From Sinisalibacter lacisalsi (GTDB taxonomy: Bacteria > Pseudomonadota > Alphaproteobacteria > Rhodobacterales > Rhodobacteraceae), in the NCBI RefSeq assembly GCF_014640115.1, contig NZ_BMGI01000006.1, positions 186,001 to 250,000 on the forward strand: a stretch of DNA of 64,000 bases, in the 5' to 3' direction. Shown here piece after piece: positions 36,036-46,838 of this stretch (positions are counted from its first letter, which is position 1; the number at the start of each line of letters is the position of its first letter). The position numbers and the translations under genes were made by a program. The notes under the pieces are model-generated. The model saw only the letters and a list, made by a program, of their open reading frames with translations, had not been told where the DNA came from and did not search any database.

Positions 36036-37166
36036 TCAGGCAGCCGGTTCAACCCCGAACGCGGGGCGCGTGATCCGCACCACCACCGCCCCGGCGCCGA
36101 CGAGGAAGATCGCCATCACGGCAAGCCAGCCGAGCCAGGGGATAAGGCCGATCAGCGCGCCGATGGCGGCGCCCGAGAAGGCCGCGAGGGCCCGGTCGCC
36201 GATCGATTTCGGCATCGGCCGGCCAGCGACGGCGGTGGCCCAGACACCGATGGAATAGGTGCCGACCACGTAGCCGCCGATGCCGAGCAACACCGCTGCG
36301 ATCAGCGCGACCGGGATCACCACGATGCCGATCCCGGTCATCGCGAGGAAGACGACGGACCCGACCAGCGCCGAAAGCCCGGCGAAGCCGAGAAGCCCGG
36401 TGCGCAGCGGACGGTCCAGCGCGCGTTCGCGCAGGGCCGCGAGCTGTTTCGGCGCGATCGCCCCGAACAGGGTGCCGATCAGGCCCACCGCGAGGATACC
36501 GCCAAGCCAGCCGCGCAGGCGGGTGAAGAAGCCGGGGCGTTCCTGAAGCACGTCGCCATCGACCGCGTCGAAGGCGCGCGCGGGGTGGAACGTCACGCGA
36601 TCGGCGGACGCCACCCGCTCGGGCACGTCAACGTTGTCGGGATCGTCGGTGTAGATATGCACCTCGCCGGCGACCGAGGCCGCGTCGCCCCAGCTCACAT
36701 CAGGCGTGGCAAGGGCCAGGTCGCCCATGATCGCGGCATTCAGGGTGATGGTTTCACCCGCGAGCAAAGCGTTGCCCGCGACCGGCGCATCAAGCCGGAT
36801 ACGTGACCCCGTGGCGCGCACATCGCCGGAAACGGGCTCGGTGATCGTCAACCGCTGGCCCATGATGGTCACGTCCCCCGCGACGGGCGCCTCGACGTCG
36901 ACTTCCATCCCGGCGCCGTAGAAATTCTCGCCGACGCGGCTCATCAGGGTAACGTAGCGCCCGGCCATGTGGGCCGAGCCACCGATCTCGGTGCGCGCGG
37001 TGACCTTGTCGCCCGCGGCGAAGAGATCGTCGACCGCCTCGCCCGAGAGCGTGACCGTGCGCCCGGCAAGATAGGCATCGCCGCCAAAGCGCCAATCGGC
37101 GTCGTCCTGTGCCAACGTCGGCGTGGCGAGCGCGATGAAAAGAAAGGGAATGATAGCACGAAGCAT
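36036..37166 (-). CDS. Bactofilin-like repeat protein with C-terminal membrane domain
   Basis: A 376-residue protein with a signal peptide (1-19, ending TPTLAQ). Residues about 25-190 are a ladder of short repeats (GGDAYLAGRTVTLSGEAV, GSAHMAGRYVTLMSRV, PVAGDVTIMGQRLTI, PVSGDVRATGSRIRL) that suggests a right-handed beta-helix as in polymer-forming bactofilins, but exported. Residues about 215-370 hold four or five membrane segments. The role is unknown; an envelope scaffold is possible. An inverted repeat overlaps its likely promoter. Confidence 0.75.
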   Translation of the reverse strand: MLRAIIPFLFIALATPTLAQDDADWRFGGDAYLAGRTVTLSGEAVDDLFAAGDKVTARTEIGGSAHMAGRYVTLMSRVGENFYGAGMEVDVEAPVAGDVTIMGQRLTITEPVSGDVRATGSRIRLDAPVAGNALLAGETITLNAAIMGDLALATPDVSWGDAASVAGEVHIYTDDPDNVDVPERVASADRVTFHPARAFDAVDGDVLQERPGFFTRLRGWLGGILAVGLIGTLFGAIAPKQLAALRERALDRPLRTGLLGFAGLSALVGSVVFLAMTGIGIVVIPVALIAAVLLGIGGYVVGTYSIGVWATAVAGRPMPKSIGDRALAAFSGAAIGALIGLIPWLGWLAVMAIFLVGAGAVVVRITRPAFGVEPAA

Positions 37167-37184
37167 GAGTCTGCCCCCGATATA

Positions 37185-37203
37185 ATGTTACTTGGGTTAA
37201 CAT
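37185..37203 (-). promoter_or_regulatory. Inverted repeat ATGTTA-N7-TAACAT before the bactofilin-like gene
   Basis: A perfect 6-bp inverted repeat with a 7-bp spacer, 19-37 bp before the start codon, next to TATA-rich sequence that could be a -10 region. The placement suits a repressor or a MerR-type activator. The regulator is not known. Confidence 0.4.
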
Positions 37204-37263
37204 AGGCGTGCGCCATGTCATTTGTAAGACAGGCGTGCAAAAAATGTTTTCGCCGGTGTCAGG

Positions 37264-37293
37264 AAAAGGGGCCGCCCATTGGCGGCCCCTTCC
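37264..37293 (-). terminator. Terminator after groEL
   Basis: On the minus strand GGGGCCGCC / GGCGGCCCC with a 4-nt loop is followed by TTTTCC, about 55 bp after the groEL stop. Confidence 0.8.
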
Positions 37294-37343
37294 CGGTCTT
37301 GCGTCTGGGCGAAGGCCCGGCGAGCATCGCCCGCCGGAGGCAC

Positions 37344-39005
<1,662 letters not shown>

Positions 39006-39031
39006 CTATTGTTTTGAAATCCGGTCCGAAA

Positions 39032-39319
39032 TCAGGCGATGATGCCCATGATGTCGGATTCCTTCATGATCAGCATTTCGGTGCCGTCAACGGTCACCTC
39101 GGTGCCCGACCACTTGCCGAAAAGGACCTTGTCGCCTTCCTTCACATCCATCGGGATGCGGTCGCCGTCGTCGTCACGGGCGCCTTCGCCCACGGCCACA
39201 ACGATGCCCTCGGCGGGCTTTTCCTTGGCGGTATCGGGGATGATCAGGCCACCGGCGGTTTTCTCTTCGCCTTCGAGGCGACGAACGAGTACGCGGTCAT
39301 GCAGGGGAGTAAATGCCAT
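39032..39319 (-). CDS. groES: Co-chaperonin GroES
   Basis: The 95-residue lid subunit of the chaperonin. [33 protein letters not shown] includes the mobile loop that contacts GroEL. It is the first gene of the operon, and a CIRCE element lies 33 bp upstream of the ATG. Confidence 0.98.
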   Translation of the reverse strand: MAFTPLHDRVLVRRLEGEEKTAGGLIIPDTAKEKPAEGIVVAVGEGARDDDGDRIPMDVKEGDKVLFGKWSGTEVTVDGTEMLIMKESDIMGIIA

Positions 39320-39351
39320 TTCTGAGGCTCCTCAACTCGGTTATTCTGGCT

Positions 39352-39378
39352 TTGGCACTCACCATCGGCGAGTGCTAA
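39352..39378 (-). promoter_or_regulatory. CIRCE element (HrcA operator)
   Basis: On the minus strand TTAGCACTC-N9-GAGTGCCAA differs from the CIRCE consensus TTAGCACTC-N9-GAGTGCTAA at one base. It lies just before groES and predicts repression by HrcA, relieved by heat. hrcA itself is not in the window. Confidence 0.95.
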
Positions 39379-39494
39379 CGGCGCATAGCTAGGCGGACGC
39401 ATCGGGGCTGTCAACAGGTGGCCGCGGGAAAAAAATTTCCGAAAACTTTCGACCGGGGCACGAGGCACGGCCCGCCGGCGTCCGCGCCGCCCGC

Positions 39495-40625
39495 TCAGTC
39501 CTCGACGAGATGCTCGTAACGTGCGTCGGTCAGCGTCTTCATGAAGGCCACCAGCGCGTCCACGCGCCGGTCATCCAGCGCGGGGCCGTGGGTGAGCTCT
39601 TCCATCGAGAGCGTGCCCGGCACCTCGGGGTCGCGAAAGGGGGCGCCCGTCTCGGGGTTGATCAGTCGCGCCGGGTCGCGGGTGTTGAACATGTTGTAGA
39701 ACAGCACGACGGTGCGCAGATCCTCGAACACCCCGTTGTGCATGTAGGGCCCGGTCACCGCGACGTTGCGCAGGGTGGGCACCTTGAACTGACCGTCAGT
39801 CTCGGGTTCATCGACCTCGGGGTTGGCGAGAAGGCCGTGGTCGATCCCCTCGAAACCGGTCATCGAGCGCACCCGCTGGTTTAACGGCACGCCGATGTTG
39901 TGATACTCGTAGTTCGAAAAGGTCTCGTCTCCGGCCATCGGCGACGGGCGCAACTGGTGGCAAAGGTTGCAATTGGTAAACTGCTGCGAGAAGAACAGGA
40001 CCCGCCCGAGTTCTTCTTCCGGGCTCAGTTCCGCCTCGCCGCGCAGAAACCTGTCATACTTGCTGTCGAAGGACGCGAAGGTGTCGGTGCGCTCGAAGGC
40101 GGCGATCGCCTCGGTCATGGCACGATAGGCGGCCTCGGTATCGGCCCAGACATCGCGGCCGAAATGGGCGGCGAAGGCCGCGACGTAATCGGGGTTTTCG
40201 GCCAGCCGGTCGACCACGCTGGCCTTGTCGGGCATCCCCATTTCGAGCGGGTTGAGCGGCGGACCACCCGCCTGCCCTTCCAGATCCGGCTCCCGTCCGT
40301 CGAGGAACTGGCCGCCGCGATAAACCCCGGGATCGAGTTTCTCGAAACGCGGCGAGAACATCGCGTAGGCCGCGGTGGGGGTGTTTCGGTCGCCAAGGCT
40401 GGTGCCGTCGTCACCAAGCGAAACCATCCGCCCGAGGTCGGTCTCGCGCGGGTCGGTGAAGGCGAAAGCCGGATCATGGCAAGTGGCACAGGATTGGGTG
40501 CGGTTCCACGAAAGGTTCACGTCGAAGAACAGGGCCTCGCCCAGCGCCTCGAGGCTGCCGAACTCCTCGCCGGACGCTGCGCTGGTGCTAAGGGCGAGCG
40601 CGGCGGCGAGAACGAGGCGTTTCAT
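39495..40625 (-). CDS. Di-heme cytochrome c peroxidase (CCP/MauG family)
   Basis: A 376-residue periplasmic protein with a signal peptide (about 1-19). Two c-type heme motifs are present: C46-A-T-C49-H50 and CNLCH near residue 215. The first heme is followed by DPAFAFTDPR, typical of the family, and MHNGVFEDLRTVVLFYN near the C-terminus is also usual. It reduces hydrogen peroxide or, in MauG-like members, oxidises another protein. Its ATG overlaps the stop of the upstream DUF2161 gene by one base. Confidence 0.9.
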   Translation of the reverse strand: MKRLVLAAALALSTSAASGEEFGSLEALGEALFFDVNLSWNRTQSCATCHDPAFAFTDPRETDLGRMVSLGDDGTSLGDRNTPTAAYAMFSPRFEKLDPGVYRGGQFLDGREPDLEGQAGGPPLNPLEMGMPDKASVVDRLAENPDYVAAFAAHFGRDVWADTEAAYRAMTEAIAAFERTDTFASFDSKYDRFLRGEAELSPEEELGRVLFFSQQFTNCNLCHQLRPSPMAGDETFSNYEYHNIGVPLNQRVRSMTGFEGIDHGLLANPEVDEPETDGQFKVPTLRNVAVTGPYMHNGVFEDLRTVVLFYNMFNTRDPARLINPETGAPFRDPEVPGTLSMEELTHGPALDDRRVDALVAFMKTLTDARYEHLVED

Positions 40626-41341
40626 TACGGGGTCTCCGGTGTTTTTCGCCCCGATAGCGCGCCGGGCGCAGGAGCGCCTTGATCCTGATCGAAACAGTCA
40701 AGTTCTGCAAGCCCCACTTCGGTGAGCGCATACACCCCGCGCCCCTGCCGCTCGAACCAGCCGTAGTGGTTTGTCCGCATCATCTCGGTCGCCCGGGCCA
40801 CGCCGGTAGCCCTTGCCACTTCCGCACCCCGGCAGGCGCCCTGCGCGGCGAGATGGGCGGCAAGGCGCTCGGCGTCCTGGCGGTAGGCCGTCATCACCTT
40901 GCCACGGGTGCCGCCGGTGTTGGGATCGCCCGCGCGCCGCGCGAACTCGCCCAGCAGCCGTGCCCGCCGCGCCGGCGACTTGCGGGGGCGGAACGGGGCC
41001 GGATCGGCGTGAACCTCGACGAAACCGTCTGCGAGGCGCACCGAGAGCACACCCAGCCCCAGCCGGCGGCACAGGCCGAGATTGCCCTTGAAGGCGCGCC
41101 AGCCCGCCCGGCCCCGCCAGCGCGGCACGGCAACATAAACCATGTCGGTGATCGCCTGTCGCGCCACCGCCTGCTGCAACAGCACGAGCGAGAACCCCGC
41201 CTTGAGTTCGACCAGGACCACCTCGTCGCCCGCCACGCCCATCACGTCGGCCGGCCCCACCTCGGCCTTGACGGTGTAGCCGGCGGCTTCGAGATGCGCC
41301 TTCACCGGGGCATAAAGATCGGTTTCGTAAAGATCGGCCAT
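40625..41341 (-). CDS. DUF2161 family PD-(D/E)xK-type protein
   Basis: A 238-residue soluble protein. MADLYETDLYAPVKAHLEAAGYTVKAEVGPADVMG followed by DEVVLVELKAGFSLVLLQQAVARQ matches the DUF2161 family, whose E-x-K pattern suggests a restriction-endonuclease-like fold. The C-terminal part (VARATGVARATEMMRTNHYGWFERQGRGVY) looks like a winged helix. The ATG at 41341 was chosen because it starts at the conserved region. It is coupled to the peroxidase gene by TAATG; the functional link is unclear. Confidence 0.8.
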   Translation of the reverse strand: MADLYETDLYAPVKAHLEAAGYTVKAEVGPADVMGVAGDEVVLVELKAGFSLVLLQQAVARQAITDMVYVAVPRWRGRAGWRAFKGNLGLCRRLGLGVLSVRLADGFVEVHADPAPFRPRKSPARRARLLGEFARRAGDPNTGGTRGKVMTAYRQDAERLAAHLAAQGACRGAEVARATGVARATEMMRTNHYGWFERQGRGVYALTEVGLAELDCFDQDQGAPAPGALSGRKTPETP

Positions 41342-41482
41342 GCGGCCTTTTAGGGCAGTTTCCCGGCCGTGGGAATCCGCGCTGGATGTCACCCTAAGCA
41401 CGCGCAATGCGGCCTGAGGCCCATTGCCCGGCGCGCCTCACCCACATGTGAGCGGCCCATGACTTGATTTCGCGGCACAAAT

Positions 41483-41497
41483 GTTCTATTTTTGTTC
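41483..41497 (+). promoter_or_regulatory. LexA (SOS) box, GTTC-N7-GTTC
   Basis: GTTC-TATTTTT-GTTC is a perfect match to the direct-repeat LexA operator of alphaproteobacteria, with an AT-rich spacer. It lies 22 bp before the start codon of the following small protein gene, where LexA would block transcription until DNA damage. Confidence 0.75.
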
Positions 41498-41518
41498 CAA
41501 AGGATGAGGAGGTCAGTC

Positions 41519-41806
41519 ATGTTTGAACCCACACCCCTGCCCCCCACGCAGAAACAGCTGGATTACGCCCGGGCCATCGCCCGCCGGCTCGACATGGCAA
41601 TCCCCCGCGCCGGCCTTGAAGACCGTCAGGCGCTTTCGCGCTGGATCGACTCGCACAAGCCATCCGGCGGGGTGCATGGCCCCGGCGCCACCTCGCGGCA
41701 GGTCGCCTTCGCCGAGAAGATCGCCCGGATCAAGCGCCGCGCGATCCCCGACGAATGTTTCCGCGATGCCGGGCTGATGTCGCGCTGGATCGACGCGAAC
41801 CGCTGA
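41519..41806 (+). CDS. Small protein with two copies of a topoisomerase/helicase-tail motif
   Basis: A 95-residue protein built from two repeats with a constant offset of 48 residues: T10-x2-Q13...A17...I20...IP28-29...D35...SRWID40-44 and T58-x2-Q61...A65...I68...IP76-77...D83...SRWID88-92. This TxxQxxxAxxIA...IP...D...LSxWID pattern is, from memory, similar to short tails on some alphaproteobacterial topoisomerases and helicases. GAGGAGG precedes the ATG at 41519. A perfect LexA box lies upstream. A DNA-damage role is inferred. Confidence 0.8.
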   Translation: MFEPTPLPPTQKQLDYARAIARRLDMAIPRAGLEDRQALSRWIDSHKPSGGVHGPGATSRQVAFAEKIARIKRRAIPDECFRDAGLMSRWIDANR

Positions 41807-41811
41807 TCGGT

Positions 41812-42876
41812 TCAGAACCGGCGCAATCGGCCCACCAGCGCCAGTTCGCCCACCGTCAGGAAGATGCGCACGAGGTGATGCAGCGTCACGAAAGCCGGGT
41901 TGGCCGCGATCGACAGCGCGATCAACCCCATCTCGACCACGCCGCCGGGCGCGAAGCTCACCACCAGCATGTCGACCGGCAGGCCGGAGAGCCGCGCCAC
42001 GATCATCGAGAGCGCGACGCCGAGCGCCATCATTCCCGCGACCGAGACGAGCGAGAGCCCCATACCCTTGACCAGGATCGCCCGGGTCATGCCGGTGAAG
42101 CGCACGCCGAGCCCGGTGCCGAGCACCACCTGCGCCATCGCCAGCAGCCAGGGCGGCGCGCTGATCTCGACCAGCCCGGTCAGCACCAGCGCCCCGGCGA
42201 GCGCCAAGGGCCCGAGCAATTGGCCCGCGGGCAGGCGCAGCCAAACGCCGAGCGCCACCCCGACAACCGCCAGCGCCATCACCTGCGCCACACCGAGCCA
42301 GTCTCCGCCCGCGTTCGGCCCCAGGCTCAGCCCCGACGCCGAGCCCACCGGGTGGCCCTCCCAGATCGACATGCCCACGGGCACCAGCGCCACCACCACG
42401 ATGATGCGAAGGAACTGCATGAGGGTGAGCAGCCGCACGTCGGCCCCCGCCGCCTCGCCCATGGTGATCGATTCGATCAGCCCGCCCGGGCTGCCGGCGA
42501 AATAGGCGGTGGACCGATCGTAGCCGCCGAGGTGGCGGAAAATGGCGTAATTCATCGCGTGGGCCGCCAGCACGAAGAGCGCCATGGCCGGGATCGAAAC
42601 CAGCATGAGCGGCAGGAGCGCGGCAACCTCCGGTGTGAGCTGCGCCCCGATCATCACCCCGATCACGCCGACGAAGAGCATCCGGAACCGTTGCGAGAAC
42701 AGGTAATCTTTAGGGAACCTGTGCTGGAAGAACGCCACCGCCAGCGCCGAGGTCAGCAGGCTGCCCAGCATGTAGGGCAAGGGCGCGCCCAGTTGTGCCA
42801 GCGACCAGCCGCCGCCGGCCCCGAGCAGGAGCAAAAACGCGGTCAGCGCGAGGTGCGAAGCGGGCGGCCGGGTCAT
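41812..42876 (-). CDS. AbrB family membrane protein
   Basis: A 354-residue inner-membrane protein with about ten hydrophobic segments arranged as two similar halves. LPYMLGSLLTSAL, AGSPGGLIESITMGEAAGADVRLLTLMQFLRI in the first half and SFAPGGVVEMGLIALSIAANPAFVTLHHLVRIFL in the second match the AbrB/ammonia-monooxygenase-type family (PF05145). Function is not established. It converges on the SOS-type gene with 5 bp between stops and is divergent from the paa operon. Confidence 0.87.
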   Translation of the reverse strand: MTRPPASHLALTAFLLLLGAGGGWSLAQLGAPLPYMLGSLLTSALAVAFFQHRFPKDYLFSQRFRMLFVGVIGVMIGAQLTPEVAALLPLMLVSIPAMALFVLAAHAMNYAIFRHLGGYDRSTAYFAGSPGGLIESITMGEAAGADVRLLTLMQFLRIIVVVALVPVGMSIWEGHPVGSASGLSLGPNAGGDWLGVAQVMALAVVGVALGVWLRLPAGQLLGPLALAGALVLTGLVEISAPPWLLAMAQVVLGTGLGVRFTGMTRAILVKGMGLSLVSVAGMMALGVALSMIVARLSGLPVDMLVVSFAPGGVVEMGLIALSIAANPAFVTLHHLVRIFLTVGELALVGRLRRF

Positions 42877-43047
42877 GAGGGCATCTAGCGCGGGTATGCG
42901 ACGGGATACAAGCGCACCTATGTGTTACCATATTCAAGATCGAAGGGCATTCCCGTAACGTTTCACTTGCGCCGAATCGCGCGCGGATGTATCCCTGACC
43001 ATGCGGTCGGCTTTACTGCCGGCAGGATCAGGGAGGACAAGCCAAAC

Positions 43048-44253
<1,206 letters not shown>

Positions 44254-44255
44254 CC

Positions 44256-45248
44256 ATGTATGCACAAATGGTGAAATCGACCGGCAAGGGCGTGAAATCG
44301 CGCGAGGAAATGACCGAGGAAGAACGGCATTTCCAGGATCGCGTCGATGCCGACGAGAAGATCGAGCCGAAGGACTGGATGCCCGAGGGCTACCGCAAGA
44401 CGCTCATTCGCCAGATCGCCCAGCACGCGCATTCCGAGGTGGTCGGCCAGCTTCCCGAGGGCAACTGGATCACCCGCGCGCCGACGCTGGAGCGCAAGGC
44501 GATCCTGCTCGCCAAGGTGCAGGACGAGGCGGGCCACGGGCTCTACCTCTACTGCGCCGCCGAGACGCTCGGTATCAGCCGCGACGAGCTGACCGAAAAG
44601 CTTCTCGACGGGTCGATGAAATACAGTTCGATCTTCAACTACCCCACCCTCAACTGGGCCGACATCGGCGCGGTGGGCTGGCTGGTGGACGGCGCCGCGA
44701 TCATGAACCAGGTGCCGCTGCAGCGCACCTCCTACGGCCCCTACTCCCGCGCGATGATCCGGATCTGCAAGGAAGAGAGCTTCCACCAGCGCCAAGGCTA
44801 CGACATCATGATGAAGATGGCGAAAGGCACGCCGGAGCAGAAGCGCATGGCGCAGGATGCGATGAACCGCTTCTGGTATCCCGCGCTGATGATGTTCGGC
44901 CCGTCCGACAAGGACAGCGTGCACTCGGCGCAGTCGATGGCGTGGAAGATCAAGATCAACACCAACGACGAGCTGCGCCAGAAATTCGTCGACCAGACCG
45001 TGCCGCAGGCCGAATACCTCGGCCTCACCATCCCCGATCCCGACCTGAAGTGGAACGAGGAAACCGGGCACTACGACTTCTCTGAGCCGGACTGGAGCGA
45101 GTTCTACGAGGTGCTCAAGGGCAACGGACCCTGCAACACCGAGCGGCTGGAAGCCCGGCGCAAGGCCTGGGACGACGGCGCATGGGTGCGTGACGGGCTC
45201 ATGGCCCACGCCGAGAAACGCGCCGCCCGGCGCACTGCCGCCGAATAA
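44256..45248 (+). CDS. paaA: 1,2-phenylacetyl-CoA epoxidase catalytic subunit
   Basis: A 330-residue diiron protein that, with PaaC, epoxidises the ring of phenylacetyl-CoA. Both ExxH motifs are intact: [10 protein letters not shown] and [45 protein letters not shown] is strongly conserved. It is followed by paaB after 11 bp. Confidence 0.97.
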   Translation: MYAQMVKSTGKGVKSREEMTEEERHFQDRVDADEKIEPKDWMPEGYRKTLIRQIAQHAHSEVVGQLPEGNWITRAPTLERKAILLAKVQDEAGHGLYLYCAAETLGISRDELTEKLLDGSMKYSSIFNYPTLNWADIGAVGWLVDGAAIMNQVPLQRTSYGPYSRAMIRICKEESFHQRQGYDIMMKMAKGTPEQKRMAQDAMNRFWYPALMMFGPSDKDSVHSAQSMAWKIKINTNDELRQKFVDQTVPQAEYLGLTIPDPDLKWNEETGHYDFSEPDWSEFYEVLKGNGPCNTERLEARRKAWDDGAWVRDGLMAHAEKRAARRTAAE

Positions 45249-45259
45249 GGGAGAACGCA

Positions 45260-45544
45260 ATGTCGAAAGAATGGCCCCTTTGGGAAGTTTTCATCCGCGG
45301 CCAGCACGGGATGAGCCACCGCCATGTCGGAAGCCTGCACGCACCCGACGCCGAGATGGCGATCAAGAACGCGCGTGACGTCTACACGCGACGCAACGAG
45401 GGCGTGTCGATCTGGGTTGTCGAGGCGAAGCATATCGCCGCCTCCTCGCCTTCCGAAAAAGGCCCGCTCTACGAGCCCAGCGAGTCGAAGGTCTACCGTC
45501 ACCCGACGTTCTTCGACATTCCCGACGACGTGGGAGCGATGTGA
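45260..45544 (+). CDS. paaB: 1,2-phenylacetyl-CoA epoxidase subunit PaaB
   Basis: A 94-residue subunit (WPLWEVFIRGQHGMSHRHVGSLHAPDAEMA) needed for the PaaABCE complex, where it holds PaaAC units together. The stop overlaps the paaC start by one base (TGATG). Confidence 0.97.
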   Translation: MSKEWPLWEVFIRGQHGMSHRHVGSLHAPDAEMAIKNARDVYTRRNEGVSIWVVEAKHIAASSPSEKGPLYEPSESKVYRHPTFFDIPDDVGAM

Positions 45545-46299
45545 TGGACACCGCATTGTTCGAATTCTGCTTGCGGATGGGGGATAACACCCTCGTTCTC
45601 GGCCACCGCGTATCGGAATGGTGCGGACATGCCCCGGTGCTGGAGGAGGATATCGCGCTCGCCAACACCGCGCTCGACCTGATCGGCCAGACCCAGTTCT
45701 GGCTCGGGCTGGCAGGCGAGGTGGAGGGCAAGGGGCGGGACGCCGATACGCTCGCCTTCCGCCGAGATGCCTGGGATTTCCGCTCGGTTCTGCTGGTGGA
45801 ACAGCCCAACGGCGATTTCGGCCAGACGATGATGCGCCAGTTTCTGTTCGACGCATGGCAATCGCTCATGCTCGACCGTCTCAAGGACTCGTCGGACGTG
45901 CGGGTGAAGGCGATCGCCGAGAAGGCATCGAAAGAGGTGGCCTATCACCTCGACCGCTCGCGCGACACCGTGGTCGGCCTTGGCGACGGAACCGCCGAGA
46001 GCCATTCCCGGATGCAGGCGGCGCTCGACAAGCTCTATCCTTACGTCGGCGAGCTCTTCGGTGCCGACGAGATCGACGCCGAGATCGCCGAACGCGGTAT
46101 CGCCCCGCTGCCCGCCGATCTGCGCGGGGCCTATGACGCGCTGATCGCGGATATTATGGCCGAGGCCACGCTCACCATCCCCGACAGCCGCTGGACGCAT
46201 ACCGGCGGGCGTGACGGCACGCGCCACTCCGAGCACCTCGGCCACATGCTGACCGAGATGCAATGGCTCCAGCGCGCCTATCCGGACGCGAGATGGTGA
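45544..46299 (+). CDS. paaC: 1,2-phenylacetyl-CoA epoxidase structural subunit
   Basis: A 251-residue ferritin-like subunit that pairs with PaaA but is not catalytic. LFEFCLRMGDNTLVLGHRVSEWCGHAPVLEEDIALANTALDLIGQ and KEVAYHLDRSRDTVVGLGDGT are typical. The ATG at 45544 follows a GTG and forms the TGATG overlap with paaB. A 70-bp gap with two palindromes separates it from paaD. Confidence 0.96.
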   Translation: MDTALFEFCLRMGDNTLVLGHRVSEWCGHAPVLEEDIALANTALDLIGQTQFWLGLAGEVEGKGRDADTLAFRRDAWDFRSVLLVEQPNGDFGQTMMRQFLFDAWQSLMLDRLKDSSDVRVKAIAEKASKEVAYHLDRSRDTVVGLGDGTAESHSRMQAALDKLYPYVGELFGADEIDAEIAERGIAPLPADLRGAYDALIADIMAEATLTIPDSRWTHTGGRDGTRHSEHLGHMLTEMQWLQRAYPDARW

Positions 46300-46308
46300 T
46301 GGGCCGGC

Positions 46309-46349
46309 GATTTCCGTACGGAAATCGGGGCGGAAATCGTACGATTTCC
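46309..46349. repeat. Twin 18-bp palindromes between paaC and paaD
   Basis: GATTTCCGTACGGAAATC (46309-46326) and GGAAATCGTACGATTTCC (46332-46349) are each perfect palindromes, and each contains the half-sites of the other in swapped order. They fill most of the only real gap inside the tightly packed paaA-E genes. There is no T-tract. They look like a repetitive extragenic palindrome unit. Confidence 0.85.
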
Positions 46350-46369
46350 GGCGCCGCGAGGGATGTGGC

Positions 46370-46831
46370 ATGACGCGCGCGACCATCGACGAGGTCTGGG
46401 CCTGGCTGGCCGAGGTGCCCGACCCCGAGATCCCGGCGATCTCGCTGGTCGATCTCGGCATCATCCGGGCCGTGGATTGGGACGGCGACACCCTCGCCGT
46501 GACCGTCACGCCCACCTATTCCGGCTGCCCCGCCACCTCGCTGATCAATTTCGAGATCGAGCGGGCGCTGCGCGAGCACGGGGTGGAGAAGATCGCGCTC
46601 AAGCGCCAGATCTCGCCGCCCTGGACAACCGACTGGCTCTCCGAGGAGGGCCGCGCCAAGCTCGAAGCCTACGGTATCGCGCCGCCCCAGCCCGCCGGCG
46701 GCCCGGACAAGTGCCCGCACTGCGGCGGCACGAACGTGGAGCGCATCAGCCAGTTCGGCTCGACCCCCTGCAAGGCGCAGTGGCGCTGCAAGGACTGTCT
46801 CGAGCCATTCGACTATTTCAAATGTATCTGA
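46370..46831 (+). CDS. paaD: Phenylacetate degradation protein PaaD (Fe-S assembly type)
   Basis: A 153-residue protein with an N-terminal DUF59/MIP18 domain (VPDPEIPAISLVDLGIIRAV, TPTYSGCPATSLI) and a C-terminal zinc ribbon (CPHCGG ... CKDCLEPFDYFKCI). It is thought to help metal-cluster maturation of the epoxidase. It starts 20 bp after the twin palindromes. Confidence 0.95.
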   Translation: MTRATIDEVWAWLAEVPDPEIPAISLVDLGIIRAVDWDGDTLAVTVTPTYSGCPATSLINFEIERALREHGVEKIALKRQISPPWTTDWLSEEGRAKLEAYGIAPPQPAGGPDKCPHCGGTNVERISQFGSTPCKAQWRCKDCLEPFDYFKCI

Positions 46832-46838
46832 GGGACAC

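Noticed and set aside
46309-46349. Twin palindromes as a transcription terminator
   Set aside because: No T-tract follows on either strand, and paaD, paaE and later genes continue in the same direction.
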